A stretch of 34,832 nt of DNA from JACZYA01 sp965247455 (GCA_965247455.1 CBDFHE010000004.1:1-34832); one strand, 5' to 3'. Positions 1 to 8,539 are shown, counted from the stretch's first letter. Made by a program: numbers and translations. Notes: a model not told the origin generated them from the sequence alone.

Positions 1-430
1 GCTCGGTGGCGCTGACCTGGATGCGCTTCTGGTTCAGCCAGGCGCCTTCCCCGCGCACGGCGTAGAAGGTCTCCGCGCGAACCGGGTCGTGCACCACGCC
101 CACCAGAATTTCTCCGCTCCGGACCAATGCCATTGAAACGGCAAACAGCGGATAGCCGTGGGCGAAGTTGGTGGTGCCGTCGAGCGGGTCCACGTACCAG
201 CAGTAGTCGGACTCGGTGGCGCGCTCGCCGCCCTCTTCGCCCACGATTGCGTGCGGTGGGAAGAAGGTGCGCAGGCGCTCAACGATGAATTCCTCCGAGC
301 GCCGGTCGGCGGCTGTGACGATTTCCACTCCCCCTTTATATTCGAACTTGTGGGATTTCTGAAATTCGTCCAGCAGCAGGTCCCCCGCCTGCCGGGCGAT
401 TTCCTGGGCGGCTTGCAAGTAGCGATTCAT
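1..430 (-). CDS. suhB: Inositol monophosphatase family protein, partial (C-terminus beyond window)
   Basis: Read from ATG at 430 to the window edge, 143 codons are visible. The N-terminus is MNRYLQAAQEIARQAGDLLL. The metal-site motif GEEGG and the family signature WYVDPLDGTTNFAHG follow, which are hallmarks of Mg-dependent inositol-1-phosphatase/FIG enzymes that dephosphorylate inositol phosphates or related sugar phosphates in the cytoplasm. The ATG overlaps the TGA of the upstream VWFA gene (ATGA), so translation is probably coupled. The C-terminal metal Asp region lies outside the window. The family also contains CysQ-like phosphatases, so the exact substrate is not decided. Confidence 0.9.
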   Translation of the reverse strand, partial: MNRYLQAAQEIARQAGDLLLDEFQKSHKFEYKGGVEIVTAADRRSEEFIVERLRTFFPPHAIVGEEGGERATESDYCWYVDPLDGTTNFAHGYPLFAVSMALVRSGEILVGVVHDPVRAETFYAVRGEGAWLNQKRIQVSATE

Positions 431-1371
431 GGCGGCGGCTGCGGGTAGTACCCCTTGCGGTGCCGCACCACGTAACCACCGCCCTTAACGCGGACTTCGA
501 TGGTGCGGAAGTCGTCCCGCGCGCCGCCGGGGCCGGGAGCGAAACCGAGAAGATACTGCGTCCGCAGGACTTCACTGAGCTCGTCAAAGAAGCGGTCCAA
601 CTCCGCCATCACCGAGGGAAAGAAGACCTGCCCGCCCGTCATTTCGGCATATGAAATCAGGACGTGCTCACCCCGCACGCTGCGCCCGCTTTCTCCCGGG
701 ATGGGCCGCGTGATCAAGGCGTAGATGGTTGCCTCCACTTCCTGAGCGGCCCGCAGGGCGGCGTGGTAGTCGCTCTTGCTGGTGGTGTCGTTACCGTCGG
801 TGACGAGGATCATGACGCGCCGGCCTTCCCGTTCCCGTAGCAGAGCAGCGGCTTCGACGACGGCATCATAGAGCGCGGTGCCGGCCTTGACCTTGATTTC
901 TTTCAAGCCGGCCTCCAACAAGGTTTGGTCGGAGGAAAACTCAACCTGGGTTTTGGTCTCACCGGAGAAATCCAGCAGCGCGGCCGCGTCTTCCGGGCGA
1001 AGCACGCGAGAAATAAAGCGGCTCACGGAGGCCTTTTGCGACGGTAACTCTTTGGCCGCGCTCAAACTTGTGTCAATCAGCAGGGCGAGTTGCAACGGCA
1101 ATTGCGTGCTCTTTTCAAAGACCTGCAACGGCCGCAACTCTCCGTCCTCGTAAATTTCGAAGTCATCACGCTCCAACGTGGTCAGTGGCTGGCCTTCTTT
1201 GGTGATGACGCTGGCGGGAACCAAAACCAGCCCCACATCAACCCGGTAGCGGAAAGTGTCGCGCGGCGGCACTTGCGCCGGCAGCGTTGCGCCGGCGGAG
1301 AAAAGCGCCAAGCACAAACAGACCACGCGAAGCAGGCGTGAGGGAGCGAGGGTTGCAGCGGCGGGGTTCAC
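427..1371 (-). CDS. Secreted VWFA-domain protein of the acidobacterial type
   Basis: The likely start is GTG at 1371, overlapping the TGA of the MoaDE gene (GTGA). This gives 314 residues and places a hydrophobic signal segment (LLRVVCLCLALFSAGATLPA) near the N-terminus. An open frame extends further upstream to 1431 but that part only overlaps MoaE. After the signal comes a short beta domain (ERDDFEIYEDGELRPLQVF), then a von Willebrand A fold with the MIDAS-like motif LLIDTSLS and the later VTDGNDTT. This arrangement resembles the VWFA-related domain family that is abundant in Acidobacteria. The protein is probably exported and binds protein or metal; no precise role is known. It lies in a run with MoaDE upstream and the phosphatase downstream. 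Confidence 0.85.
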   Translation of the reverse strand: MNPAAATLAPSRLLRVVCLCLALFSAGATLPAQVPPRDTFRYRVDVGLVLVPASVITKEGQPLTTLERDDFEIYEDGELRPLQVFEKSTQLPLQLALLIDTSLSAAKELPSQKASVSRFISRVLRPEDAAALLDFSGETKTQVEFSSDQTLLEAGLKEIKVKAGTALYDAVVEAAALLREREGRRVMILVTDGNDTTSKSDYHAALRAAQEVEATIYALITRPIPGESGRSVRGEHVLISYAEMTGGQVFFPSVMAELDRFFDELSEVLRTQYLLGFAPGPGGARDDFRTIEVRVKGGGYVVRHRKGYYPQPPP

Positions 1372-2072
1372 GATTCCTGGCGAGCGGGCACAACGTCCAT
1401 TGGGGAGGCGGGCGGCTCTCCTTCCACCCAAACCGTCCCATCGGCAAACTGCTCTTTCTTCCAGATGGGGAGGTCGTGCTTGACATGCTCGATGATAAAC
1501 CGGCAGGCATCAAAAGCAGCTGCGCGATGAGGAGCGCTGACAGCGATCAGGACGCTGGTTTCTCCAACCTGCAAGCGCCCCAGCCGGTGCACCAGCACCA
1601 CCCCGTCGAGCGCGAAGCGGGCCCGCACTTGCCACACAATCTCCCGCATCTTGCCTACGGCCATGGGTTCGTAGGCTTGGTAGTCGAGGCAGACCGTGCG
1701 GCGTTGGCCGGAATGGTTGCGCACGATGCCGTCAAACACTACCACTGCACCGGACTGTGGCGCTTTGACCTGGGCGATCAGCTCTTGCGCGGCGATGGGC
1801 TCGCGGGTCAACTCCACCACATCGGCGGCGCCGCCGCTGACGGGAGGTAGGAAAGCAACTTCGTCGCCCGTCCGCAGCGCGGCCGTGCTGTCAGTGTATT
1901 GCTGATTGACCGCGACCGCGATGCTGGGGCGGAACTCTTCCAAGCGGGGAAAACGCTGCTGGTAGCAGGCAAAAAGGTCGGCCACGCTGGCGCCCTCGGG
2001 AAGCTCAACTTGCTCTTCCGGCGCGCCCACCACTTCTTTGAGTTGTCCGAAAAAGAGGACTTTGACTTGCAC
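1368..2072 (-). CDS. moaX: MoaD-MoaE fusion, molybdopterin synthase
   Basis: The protein has 234 residues. Residues 1-81 are a MoaD ubiquitin-like domain ending in the diagnostic PPVSGG (Gly80-Gly81). Residues about 85-225 are MoaE, with VVFDGIVRNHS, HRLGRLQVGE, and the catalytic lysine pair K198 and K205 in VKHDLPIWKKE, spaced as K119/K126 of E. coli MoaE. Together the two halves form molybdopterin synthase, which converts cyclic pyranopterin monophosphate to molybdopterin. MoaD must expose a free C-terminal glycine to carry sulfur, so the fusion implies cleavage after Gly81, as known for MoaX of Mycobacterium tuberculosis. MobA of the same pathway lies at 15692-16330. The downstream VWFA gene is coupled by a 4-base overlap. 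Confidence 0.93.
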   Translation of the reverse strand: MQVKVLFFGQLKEVVGAPEEQVELPEGASVADLFACYQQRFPRLEEFRPSIAVAVNQQYTDSTAALRTGDEVAFLPPVSGGAADVVELTREPIAAQELIAQVKAPQSGAVVVFDGIVRNHSGQRRTVCLDYQAYEPMAVGKMREIVWQVRARFALDGVVLVHRLGRLQVGETSVLIAVSAPHRAAAFDACRFIIEHVKHDLPIWKKEQFADGTVWVEGEPPASPMDVVPARQES

Positions 2073-2315
2073 TTTCCCCGCCCGGCTGGGAGCTTAGCAC
2101 CCCCCGTGGGACGATAGCAAATTGTGCTGTCTTCCAACAATTCAATTAGATGCGAAGAAAACAGTTCTTGCCACAGCCGCGCACGGAAATCTTGCGCCTA
2201 TCAACAGACTCGATTGTATAAAAAAGTAAAAATAGTCACTTGAGTGTAAACCAGCCGAGTTTCGCGGCGTCTAACTACCTGTTACACTGTGCGTTCGTCT
2301 TTTTTAGCCAACTTA
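2073..2315. promoter_or_regulatory. Divergent intergenic region between moaDE and the MFS gene
   Basis: About 240 bases, AT-rich relative to the flanks around 2211-2240. Weak sigma70-like elements are visible on the plus strand: TTGCGC near 2192 and TATAAA near 2217 with a 19-base gap, and TACACT at 2283. None is a strong consensus pair. The region must hold the promoters of both divergent transcripts, but I cannot assign them firmly. Confidence 0.35.
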
Positions 2316-3626
2316 ATGAACTCCACCCGATCCAGTGAACCCGTCCGCCCGGAGCCGGATGCTTCTCCGGTAGCTCCGACGGCGCTGGCGCCGGACTGGC
2401 TGGCGCGCTGGCTGCAACCCCGCAAAGGTGCTCTGCGCGCGCTGCGGCACCGCAACTACCGGCTGTTTTGGGCCGGGAATTTTGTCTCCAACATCGGCAC
2501 CTGGATGCACCACGTGGCTCTGGGCTGGCTGGTGTGGGAACTGACCAACTCGGAGTTCTTGCTGGGACTGGCGAGCTTCGCGCAGTTTGCTCCGGCGCTG
2601 CTGTTCTCGCTGCCGGGCGGAGTGATCGCCGACCGTGTCAATCGCCGCCGCTGGCTGCTGGCGACCCACTCGGCCATGCTGGTGCTGGCGTTGACGCTGG
2701 CGATTCTGACCTGGCTGGACGACATCAACTACAGCACCATCCTGATTCTTACCTTCCTGCTGGGCACCACCAGCGCGGTGAATGCGCCCGCCTACCAAGC
2801 CATGGTGCGCGACCTCTCCAGCCGCGAAGATGTGCTCAACGCCGTTGCCTTGAATTCAATTCAGTTCAACCTGTCGCGCTTCATCGGCCCGACCATCGCC
2901 GGCATCCTGCTGAGTACGGTGGGGGTGGTGGCCTGCTTCTTTGTGAACGCGCTGAGTTTCCTCTGCCCGCTGGTGGCGCTCTCCCTGCTGCACTACCACG
3001 CCGAGCGCAATACCCACGCGGCTTCGGGCCTGCGCGGAATTGGGGAGGGTTTTCGCTACCTGCGCAGCCACCCCCAACTGCTTCTGCTGGTGGGGCTGGT
3101 GGCTATGGCGAGCCTATTCGGTATGCCGTATCTGACCTTCCTGCCGGTATTCGCGCGCGACATCCTGGAGGTGGGAGCGCGTGGCCTGGGCTACATGGTC
3201 TCCGCCAGCGGCGTGGGAGCATTGCTGGGTGGAGTGGTGCTGGCCACGTGGCGCGAGGATCGTCGGCGCGGGCCGTTGGTGATCGGCGGGGCGCTGCTGT
3301 TCTTCAGTTCCGTGCTGTTGCTGGCGTTGTCGCACAGCTTTTACCTCTCGCTGGCGGCGCTGGTGCTAGCGGGCGGCTCGATGGTGTGCGCGGTGGCGAC
3401 GGTGAACAGCCTGATTCAACACCTGGTGCCGGACGCGGTGCGGGGGCGGGTGCTGAGCTGGCACACCATGGCTTATTTGGGATTCCTCCCCGTGGGCAGC
3501 CTGCTGGTGGGAACCCTGGCCAGCCACTGGGGTACGGGCCCGGTGCTGGCCGCTTCCGCCGCGCTGCCCTTGCTGGCGACGGTGGTGTTCGTGGCTACTA
3601 CGCCGTGGCTGCGGCGCTTGCAATAG
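2316..3626 (+). CDS. MFS transporter, EntS/DHA3-like exporter
   Basis: From ATG at 2316 the protein is about 436 residues. An in-frame GTG at 2289 would add nine, and neither start has a clear Shine-Dalgarno. After a proline-rich cytoplasmic N-terminus, RALRHRNYRLFWAGNFVSNIG opens a twelve-segment major facilitator fold. The loop 2-3 signature GVIADRVNRRR is clear, and the repeat PDAVRGRVLSW sits in the second half. This matches the MFS_3 type of proton-coupled exporters (enterobactin exporter EntS and macrolide efflux relatives). The substrate cannot be told from sequence. It is divergent from moaDE and is followed by a small zinc-ribbon gene. Confidence 0.88.
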   Translation: MNSTRSSEPVRPEPDASPVAPTALAPDWLARWLQPRKGALRALRHRNYRLFWAGNFVSNIGTWMHHVALGWLVWELTNSEFLLGLASFAQFAPALLFSLPGGVIADRVNRRRWLLATHSAMLVLALTLAILTWLDDINYSTILILTFLLGTTSAVNAPAYQAMVRDLSSREDVLNAVALNSIQFNLSRFIGPTIAGILLSTVGVVACFFVNALSFLCPLVALSLLHYHAERNTHAASGLRGIGEGFRYLRSHPQLLLLVGLVAMASLFGMPYLTFLPVFARDILEVGARGLGYMVSASGVGALLGGVVLATWREDRRRGPLVIGGALLFFSSVLLLALSHSFYLSLAALVLAGGSMVCAVATVNSLIQHLVPDAVRGRVLSWHTMAYLGFLPVGSLLVGTLASHWGTGPVLAASAALPLLATVVFVATTPWLRRLQ

Positions 3627-3667
3627 CCGGAGAAGCGGGAGACTATAGGCGCTCGAAAGGAGACGCC

Positions 3668-3808
3668 ATGGAAGAAACCAAGCCCCAAACGGAAACCGCC
3701 GCGACCGACAAACCGCTGGTCCATCGCGTGTGCGAAGCCTGCAACAACATGTTCACCATCCCGGCGGGCTCGCCCGATCGTCGCTGCCGAAACTGCCGCA
3801 AAGACTAG
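3668..3808 (+). CDS. Small zinc-ribbon protein
   Basis: ATG at 3668 has a strong ribosome site (AAAGGAGA, 7 bases upstream) and encodes 46 residues ending in TAG at 3808. Two CxxC pairs, C22/C25 and C40/C43, form a zinc ribbon (VCEACNNMF and CRNCRKD) after a polar, probably disordered N-terminus. It lies 41 bases after the MFS stop and may be cotranscribed with it. The function is unknown; such mini-ribbons usually bind nucleic acid or protein. It is too short for many gene finders, but the ribosome site and cysteine pattern make it convincing. Confidence 0.75.
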   Translation: MEETKPQTETAATDKPLVHRVCEACNNMFTIPAGSPDRRCRNCRKD

Positions 3809-3878
3809 CGGACCGCCGCACACGGTCGGTTTCCCCACTCTTCAAGTTTCTCTTCTCTTTGAACACCAGGAGCAAACC

Positions 3879-4293
3879 ATGAAGTTCCGCACCGAGTATT
3901 CTGACCTTCAACACCAAGAAACACCGGGAGTACATCCACATCACCCCGCAGGTGGAGGCGGTGGTCGCCAAGAGCGGGGTGCGGGAAGGGATGGTGCTGG
4001 TCTCGGCGATGCACATCACCGCGGCGGTATTCGTCAACGATCACGAGGACGGCTTGCTGGCCGACATTGACGAATGGCTGGAGAAACTGGCGCCGTTCCG
4101 GCAGAACTACCGGCACCACCGCACCGGCGAAACCAACGGCGACGCCCACCTGAAGAACCTGCTCCTGCACCACGAAGTCATCCTGCCGATTACCGCCGGC
4201 AAGCTCGACCTGGGGCCCTGGCAGGCGGTGTTCTACGGCGAGTTTGACGGCCAACGCCGCAAGCGACTCGTCATCAAGGTGATGGGTGAGTAG
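3879..4293 (+). pseudogene. yjbQ: YjbQ/UPF0047 family protein with a one-base frameshift near its start
   Basis: A good ribosome site (CAGGAGC) precedes ATG at 3879, giving MKFRTEY, after which the frame is wrong. Removing one T at 3899-3900 continues as LTFNTKKHREYIHIT and gives 137 residues, close to the usual family length. The rest has the family motifs: HITAAVFVNDHEDGL, NGDAHLKNLLL, and LGPWQAVFYGEFDGQRRKRL. Family members in other bacteria show secondary thiamine-phosphate synthase activity; the physiological role is uncertain. Either the gene is newly broken or the base is a sequencing error. In the second case this is an ordinary intact gene. No good alternative start exists in the downstream frame before GTG 3946. 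Confidence 0.85.
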
Positions 4294-4393
4294 AAAGACC
4301 GAAGCAATTCGATAAAGCCCTGCACAAGCTGTGCGCACGGACACAGCGTCTGCTTCAAAGAAAATTCCGACGAGCGAAGTCGAGTTCGTCCCG

Positions 4394-5071
4394 TCAGCTT
4401 CGGCGGGGGGCGGCGGAGAGCGGAACAACTTGCGGGTTCGAGCTTTCGTCCGAGGTTGCTTCCGGTGGCGCGTATCGTCGTTGCAGGCGCCCCTCCAAGC
4501 TTTTGACCAAATCACGGAGGCGGACGGCCAAGTGGACGACGGTGGTGACGCGGCTCCGGACTTCGTCGGGCAACTCGTGATCCGACGCCAGAATCAGTTC
4601 GGCATTGCCGAGAATGCCGGTCAAGGGGTTGTTGATTTCATGCCGGACCAACTGGCCGACCTCCTCCCACGAGGAAAGTACCTGCGCGACGCGCTCGACC
4701 ACCAGCGGCAGCACCCGGCCGTAGTCCCCTGCTTTGACGAGAAAGCCCGCTGCCCCTTGCTGCAAGGCGGCAGCCACCTGCGCCTCCGCCCCTTCTGGGG
4801 CCAGCACAATGATAGGAACCGTGCGGTCGCCGGCGGACTGGCGGGCCACAGCAGCGTACATCTTTGGGAAGAAGCGCAGGTCGCAAACGACGGCGTACAT
4901 CCTGCGCGTCTTCAGGGCGGCAACAGCTTCCTGCATCCGGGATACCGCGACCACGAAAACCTGGGGAAGGCTTGCCCGCAGGCGCCGGGCCAGCTGGGCG
5001 CATTCCCGTTTCGGAGAGACGAGCACCAGAACGTTCAACCCGGCTGCCTCTGGCGTGAGCGTTTTGTTCAT
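4394..5071 (-). CDS. Degenerate receiver fused to a histidine-kinase DHp domain, no ATPase domain
   Basis: The start ATG at 5071 overlaps the TGA of the upstream kinase gene (ATGA), so translation is coupled. The protein has 225 residues. Residues 12-130 fold like a receiver: D64 in YAVVCDLRFF and K113 in GFLVKAGDYG remain, but the paired acidic residues after the first strand are gone (LVLVSPKRE) and the usual Thr/Ser is absent. Residues 135-192 hold an H-box, H144 in LVRHEINNPLTGILGNAEL, typical of a dimerisation/histidine phosphotransfer domain. No N, G1 or G2 boxes follow; the tail is low complexity. It may act as a phosphotransfer protein or kinase modulator for the coupled hybrid kinase. 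Confidence 0.8.
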   Translation of the reverse strand: MNKTLTPEAAGLNVLVLVSPKRECAQLARRLRASLPQVFVVAVSRMQEAVAALKTRRMYAVVCDLRFFPKMYAAVARQSAGDRTVPIIVLAPEGAEAQVAAALQQGAAGFLVKAGDYGRVLPLVVERVAQVLSSWEEVGQLVRHEINNPLTGILGNAELILASDHELPDEVRSRVTTVVHLAVRLRDLVKSLEGRLQRRYAPPEATSDESSNPQVVPLSAAPRRS

Positions 5072-8040
5072 GCCGTTCTCTGTCGGCCGGCTTTGCGCGC
5101 GCCTGGAGCGCGCGCCTTGCGGCCTTTCCCATCGCCCGGTGTGACGACGGCCCGGCCCACCCGAGAGAACCATTCCTTTACGGCGGCGCGCAATTCTTCC
5201 ACCAGGAAGGGTTTAGGGATATGAGGGAGTTGCACCTGGTTGAGAAAGGCGCGGGTGTCGGCGGCCAGGGTATCGCCGGTGGTGAACAAGAGGCGGCGAG
5301 CCAGCTCGGGATTGCGTTCGTTGAGAATGCGGTGGAACGCGCGCCCGTCCAACCCGGGCATGCGAATGTCGCAGATGATTAACTCAAACGGCTCCCGCAG
5401 GGCTTCCTGCAGGGCGCGATTGCTTTCCGTGTGCAGGCGCACGCGGCACCCAAGCCGGCGAAGGACGTCCGTGATCAGTTGTGCCACCGTCGGCTCATCA
5501 TCCACCACCAGAACCCGCGGAGAACCCGCCAGGGTCTCCGCTTCCATCACCTGTGGGGTGGGCGGAGGTTCCACTTCAGCCTCGGCTTTATAAGCCGGAA
5601 AGATCAAGCTGAAGGTAACCCCGCGTCCAGGCGTGCTCTGGACACGGGTTTCGCCTCCATGCTCCTTGACAATGGACTGGACGATGGAGAGGCCGAGGCC
5701 GGTGCCTTCCGCGCCCGGCTTGGTGGTGAAGAAGGGATCAAAGATGTGGGGAAGAACGGCCGGGCTGATGCCGGGGCCGTCGTCGCTGATGTCGAGGCGC
5801 ACCGTATCGGTATCCACCGACCGGAGGTGGAAGGTAATGCGCCCGTGGTCGCGCTGGCTGCGGATGGCTTGCTCGGCGTTGAGGACGAGGTTCAGAATCG
5901 CCTGCTGGAGCTGGTGCAGGTCGGCGAGGATGGGGGGCAGGTTGCGCGCAAAGCGGCGTTGCACTTTGATGTTGCGCAGCTTGAGCTCATAGGCACGGAG
6001 GGAAATGATTCGGTCAACCAACTCCGGCAAGGTCGCCGGGCGTTTTTCCGCCTGTTCCACCCGGCTGAACAAGAGCAAGCTCTTGATAATGCGGCTGGCG
6101 CGCTCGGCCTCGCTGGAGAGCTGGCTGGCGGCGGAGCGCAGCTTGCGGGGCGGATGGCCTTCCAGCAGCAGGCGGGCATAGCCGCTGACGGCAGTGAGCG
6201 GGTTGTTCAGCTCGTGCACAATGCCACTGACCATCTGACCGAGCGAAGCCAACCGTTCCCGGTGCAAGACCTTGTCTTCCACCAAGCGCTGGGCGGTGAT
6301 GTCACGATAGATTTCCAGGCGGGCGGTGAGGCGGCCCTGGTCGTCGAAGACCGGACGAACGAAACGCTCCAGGATTCGGCGGCGGGGATGAACCAACTCC
6401 AACTCGTCCCAGCGGACTTCTTCCGGGTAGCGCGCCAGATGGCGCCAGCGCTTGCGCAACTCCTCGGGGGCGCGGAAGCGTCCCGCCAGCCTATCCATCA
6501 CCTCAAGCTGGGCGACGCCTGAGCCTAGCTCGCGGGCATCCACGCTGAGCAGTTGGCCCAAACGCTGGTTGGCGCCCTCGACCGTGCCGTCGGCACTAAT
6601 CAGCCAGACTCCGTCATGAACGGAGTCGAGCACGGCCTGCAGGCGAATCTCCGCCGCCCGCCAGCGTTGGGCCAGGGTGCGATCCTGGGCGGTGGGCCGG
6701 AGAAAACCCACCAAGCCAGCATAATCGGCGGGGTCGGCGGCGCGCAGGCTCAGCGCCCATTCCTGCCAAGCGCCACCCTTGGATTTCCAAAGCACGGGGC
6801 GACAGAACGCAGGTGTAGAGCGATGCTGGAGCCAAGCCGAAAGCGGTTGCCAATCGACCGGATGCAGGAACTCGCCCAGGACTTTCGGCACCACCTCGTG
6901 GAAAGCGTAGCCGGTCAGGTGCAACAAGGCCCGGTTGGCGTCCAGCACCAAGCCTTCCCTGCTCAGAAACAAGATTCCGATCTCATCTTGATCAAAGACC
7001 TGCAAGTAACGGCGGTGGTCGCGCTCGTTCAAGAACCGCAGTTGGCGTGATTCCAGGGCGGCGGTGGCGAGAAAAACCAGCTCGGCCAACTCGGCGTGAA
7101 GCCCCGCACCCTGGCTCTGGGCGCGAGCGCCGCACAGAACCAGCAACCCGAGCGGATACCCGCGTCCCTTCAGAGGCAGCAAGAGCCGGGGCGAACTCGT
7201 GCTCGCTTGCCCCGGCGGGAAGGCACGAGCCCATTCGCCCGGCTCGACGCGCAGCGGTTGTCCCCGGTTCAGAGCTTGCTCCCAGGAAAACGTCTTGGTT
7301 CCGCCTCGGGGCAATTCCACCGGCAGCAGCTCAAGCGAGCCCGCCGCGGCCACCCGGCGCAAGGCCTTGGGCTCGCATTCGTAGAGACCGACGGCGACCG
7401 CCTGCTCCAGCTCCAACACCGCAGCCACCAGCCGGCTCAGGCCGGTCTGGGACCAAGCCACGCGGTAGACTTTTTCCTTGCGGCGCGCCTCTGCCTGACG
7501 CTGCTCTTCGAGCTGGCGGAGCCGACGCTTCTCCCTCTCCGTTTGCAGGTGCAGACCGAGCGCGTGGGCCAGGGTCAGGCCCACACCAAGTTCATTGGGG
7601 GCAGGCTTAGAGGCCGACTCGCGAAGATACAGGACGAACAGGCAGCCAAGCGTGCGTCGGCACACCACGACCGGCAAGACCAACAGACTCCGCGCCTCCA
7701 GGAAGGCGGCGGGCAGTTGCTGCGCGTGCGCCGAAAGGTCGTCCACCCACAAAGGCTCTCCCCGCACAGAGGCGCGTTCAAAACCGGGGAGAGCCTCGAC
7801 GCCTAGGTCCCCCAAGGGTTGCATGTCGGTACCGGCGCCAGCGAGGAGGCGGAGTCGCCCGCGCTCAATGTCATCCTGCCAGAGGTGAACGGCATCGGCG
7901 TCAAAGAATTGGAGCAGAAGTTCTCCGGCGTGGCGGACTGCTTCCTCCGTAGTCGCGGCCTGCGCTGACTGGCGAAGAAATTTCGCCACCAATTCAGAGG
8001 AGCGCGCGGGATCGGTACGAAGCAACCAAGCAGACTTCAA
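5068..8040 (-). CDS. Hybrid sensor histidine kinase (GAF-GAF-PAS-PAS-HisKA-HATPase-REC)
   Basis: The protein has 990 residues from TTG at 8040, which has an AGGAG site 8 bases upstream. No membrane segment is seen, so it is cytoplasmic. GAF-like regions lie at about 20-170 and 195-335 with a coiled linker between them, and PAS-like regions at about 345-450 and 460-590. HisKA has the phospho-acceptor H609 in GIVHELNNPLTAVSGYARLL. The ATPase domain shows LNLVLNAEQAI, DISDDGPGIS and GTGLGLSIV. A C-terminal receiver has VLVVDDEP (843-850), D891 in IICDIRMPGLDG, TTGD and K943. It is probably the sensor of a phosphorelay with the coupled receiver-DHp protein and the sigma54 regulator at 13210-14640, which appears once to have been a closer neighbour. 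The signal is unknown. Confidence 0.92.
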   Translation of the reverse strand: MKSAWLLRTDPARSSELVAKFLRQSAQAATTEEAVRHAGELLLQFFDADAVHLWQDDIERGRLRLLAGAGTDMQPLGDLGVEALPGFERASVRGEPLWVDDLSAHAQQLPAAFLEARSLLVLPVVVCRRTLGCLFVLYLRESASKPAPNELGVGLTLAHALGLHLQTEREKRRLRQLEEQRQAEARRKEKVYRVAWSQTGLSRLVAAVLELEQAVAVGLYECEPKALRRVAAAGSLELLPVELPRGGTKTFSWEQALNRGQPLRVEPGEWARAFPPGQASTSSPRLLLPLKGRGYPLGLLVLCGARAQSQGAGLHAELAELVFLATAALESRQLRFLNERDHRRYLQVFDQDEIGILFLSREGLVLDANRALLHLTGYAFHEVVPKVLGEFLHPVDWQPLSAWLQHRSTPAFCRPVLWKSKGGAWQEWALSLRAADPADYAGLVGFLRPTAQDRTLAQRWRAAEIRLQAVLDSVHDGVWLISADGTVEGANQRLGQLLSVDARELGSGVAQLEVMDRLAGRFRAPEELRKRWRHLARYPEEVRWDELELVHPRRRILERFVRPVFDDQGRLTARLEIYRDITAQRLVEDKVLHRERLASLGQMVSGIVHELNNPLTAVSGYARLLLEGHPPRKLRSAASQLSSEAERASRIIKSLLLFSRVEQAEKRPATLPELVDRIISLRAYELKLRNIKVQRRFARNLPPILADLHQLQQAILNLVLNAEQAIRSQRDHGRITFHLRSVDTDTVRLDISDDGPGISPAVLPHIFDPFFTTKPGAEGTGLGLSIVQSIVKEHGGETRVQSTPGRGVTFSLIFPAYKAEAEVEPPPTPQVMEAETLAGSPRVLVVDDEPTVAQLITDVLRRLGCRVRLHTESNRALQEALREPFELIICDIRMPGLDGRAFHRILNERNPELARRLLFTTGDTLAADTRAFLNQVQLPHIPKPFLVEELRAAVKEWFSRVGRAVVTPGDGKGRKARAPGARKAGRQRTA

Positions 8041-8302
8041 GACTCCAGCTCCTGGCCCAGCGAGGACACAACGGACGGGCAGCGGACCCAGACCTCACTG
8101 GTTCGCACCGCGCCAGCCTGGGGAAAGGCGCGAATTCCTACCCGGCCGGTTGTGCTGCCACAGGCACTCATCCAGAACGACCAATCGCTGGTTGGGTAGC
8201 AGTCTGAGGGCCAGACAGCTAGGGAGCGCAAGTGGTTGCGAATCTGCGAGATTGGCGGTGCGCGAGAAACGAGAGGGAGGAGTTCAGTGTCAAAATGAAA
8301 CT
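8041..8302. other. Intergenic region upstream of the kinase gene
   Basis: 260 bases between the kinase start and the displaced regulator 3' end. A minus-strand open frame crosses it and ends at 8037, overlapping the kinase start, but it has no recognisable domain and also crosses the displaced regulator end in another frame, so I do not call it. The kinase promoter is probably here; no clear sigma70 or sigma54 pair was found. Confidence 0.4.
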
Positions 8303-8412
8303 GCGCTCCCAATGCGGGGAGAGCGAGCGGCCTACAACTCGAGCTCGTATTCCTTAAGCTTGCGGTAGAGCGTGGTCTTGCCGATGCCCAGCAGCCTTGC
8401 GGCCAGCAGCTT
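8303..8412 (-). repeat. Displaced copy of the sigma54-regulator 3' end (left boundary repeat of island)
   Basis: 110 bases nearly identical to 13181-13290, differing at about five positions. Positions 8412-8332 encode the Fis-type helix KLLAARLLGIGKTTLYRKL followed by KEYELEL and a stop. All differences inside the coding part are synonymous relative to the intact gene. Upstream sequence for the rest of a regulator is missing; at 8413 the sequence changes to island DNA. It reads as an orphaned gene end left after integration of, or recombination with, a related copy. Confidence 0.88.
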
Positions 8413-8438
8413 AGCCTTATCAGACGAATGTGTGATAC

Positions 8439-8486
8439 TCCCCTGAATAGAGGGCCACAAGTGCAAACCAATACCGTATCAGGGGA
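8439..8486. repeat. Inverted repeat just inside the island's left edge
   Basis: TCCCCTGA at 8439-8446 is repeated inverted as TCAGGGGA at 8479-8486, with 32 bases between. It lies about 25 bases inside the island and could be a recombinase or regulator site. No counterpart was found at the right edge. Confidence 0.35.
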
Positions 8487-8509
8487 TCAGGAAGCATGCA
8501 GAAAAACAA

Positions 8510-8539
8510 CGAGATTGTTCATTTCAATGAAAAATCTCG
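8510..8539. promoter_or_regulatory. 30-bp near-perfect dyad upstream of the regulator gene
   Basis: Arms CGAGATT-G-TTCATT and AATGAA-A-AATCTCG are separated by TC. This is fourteen positions per arm with one mismatch. It lies 19 bases upstream of the putative -35 of the island regulator, a typical place for an operator used in autoregulation. A hairpin in RNA is equally possible. Confidence 0.5.

Noticed and set aside
8037..8471. A 144-codon minus-strand open frame upstream of the kinase.
   Set aside because: It crosses the displaced regulator 3' end in the wrong frame and has no recognisable domain or ribosome site; its rear part alone is too weak to call.
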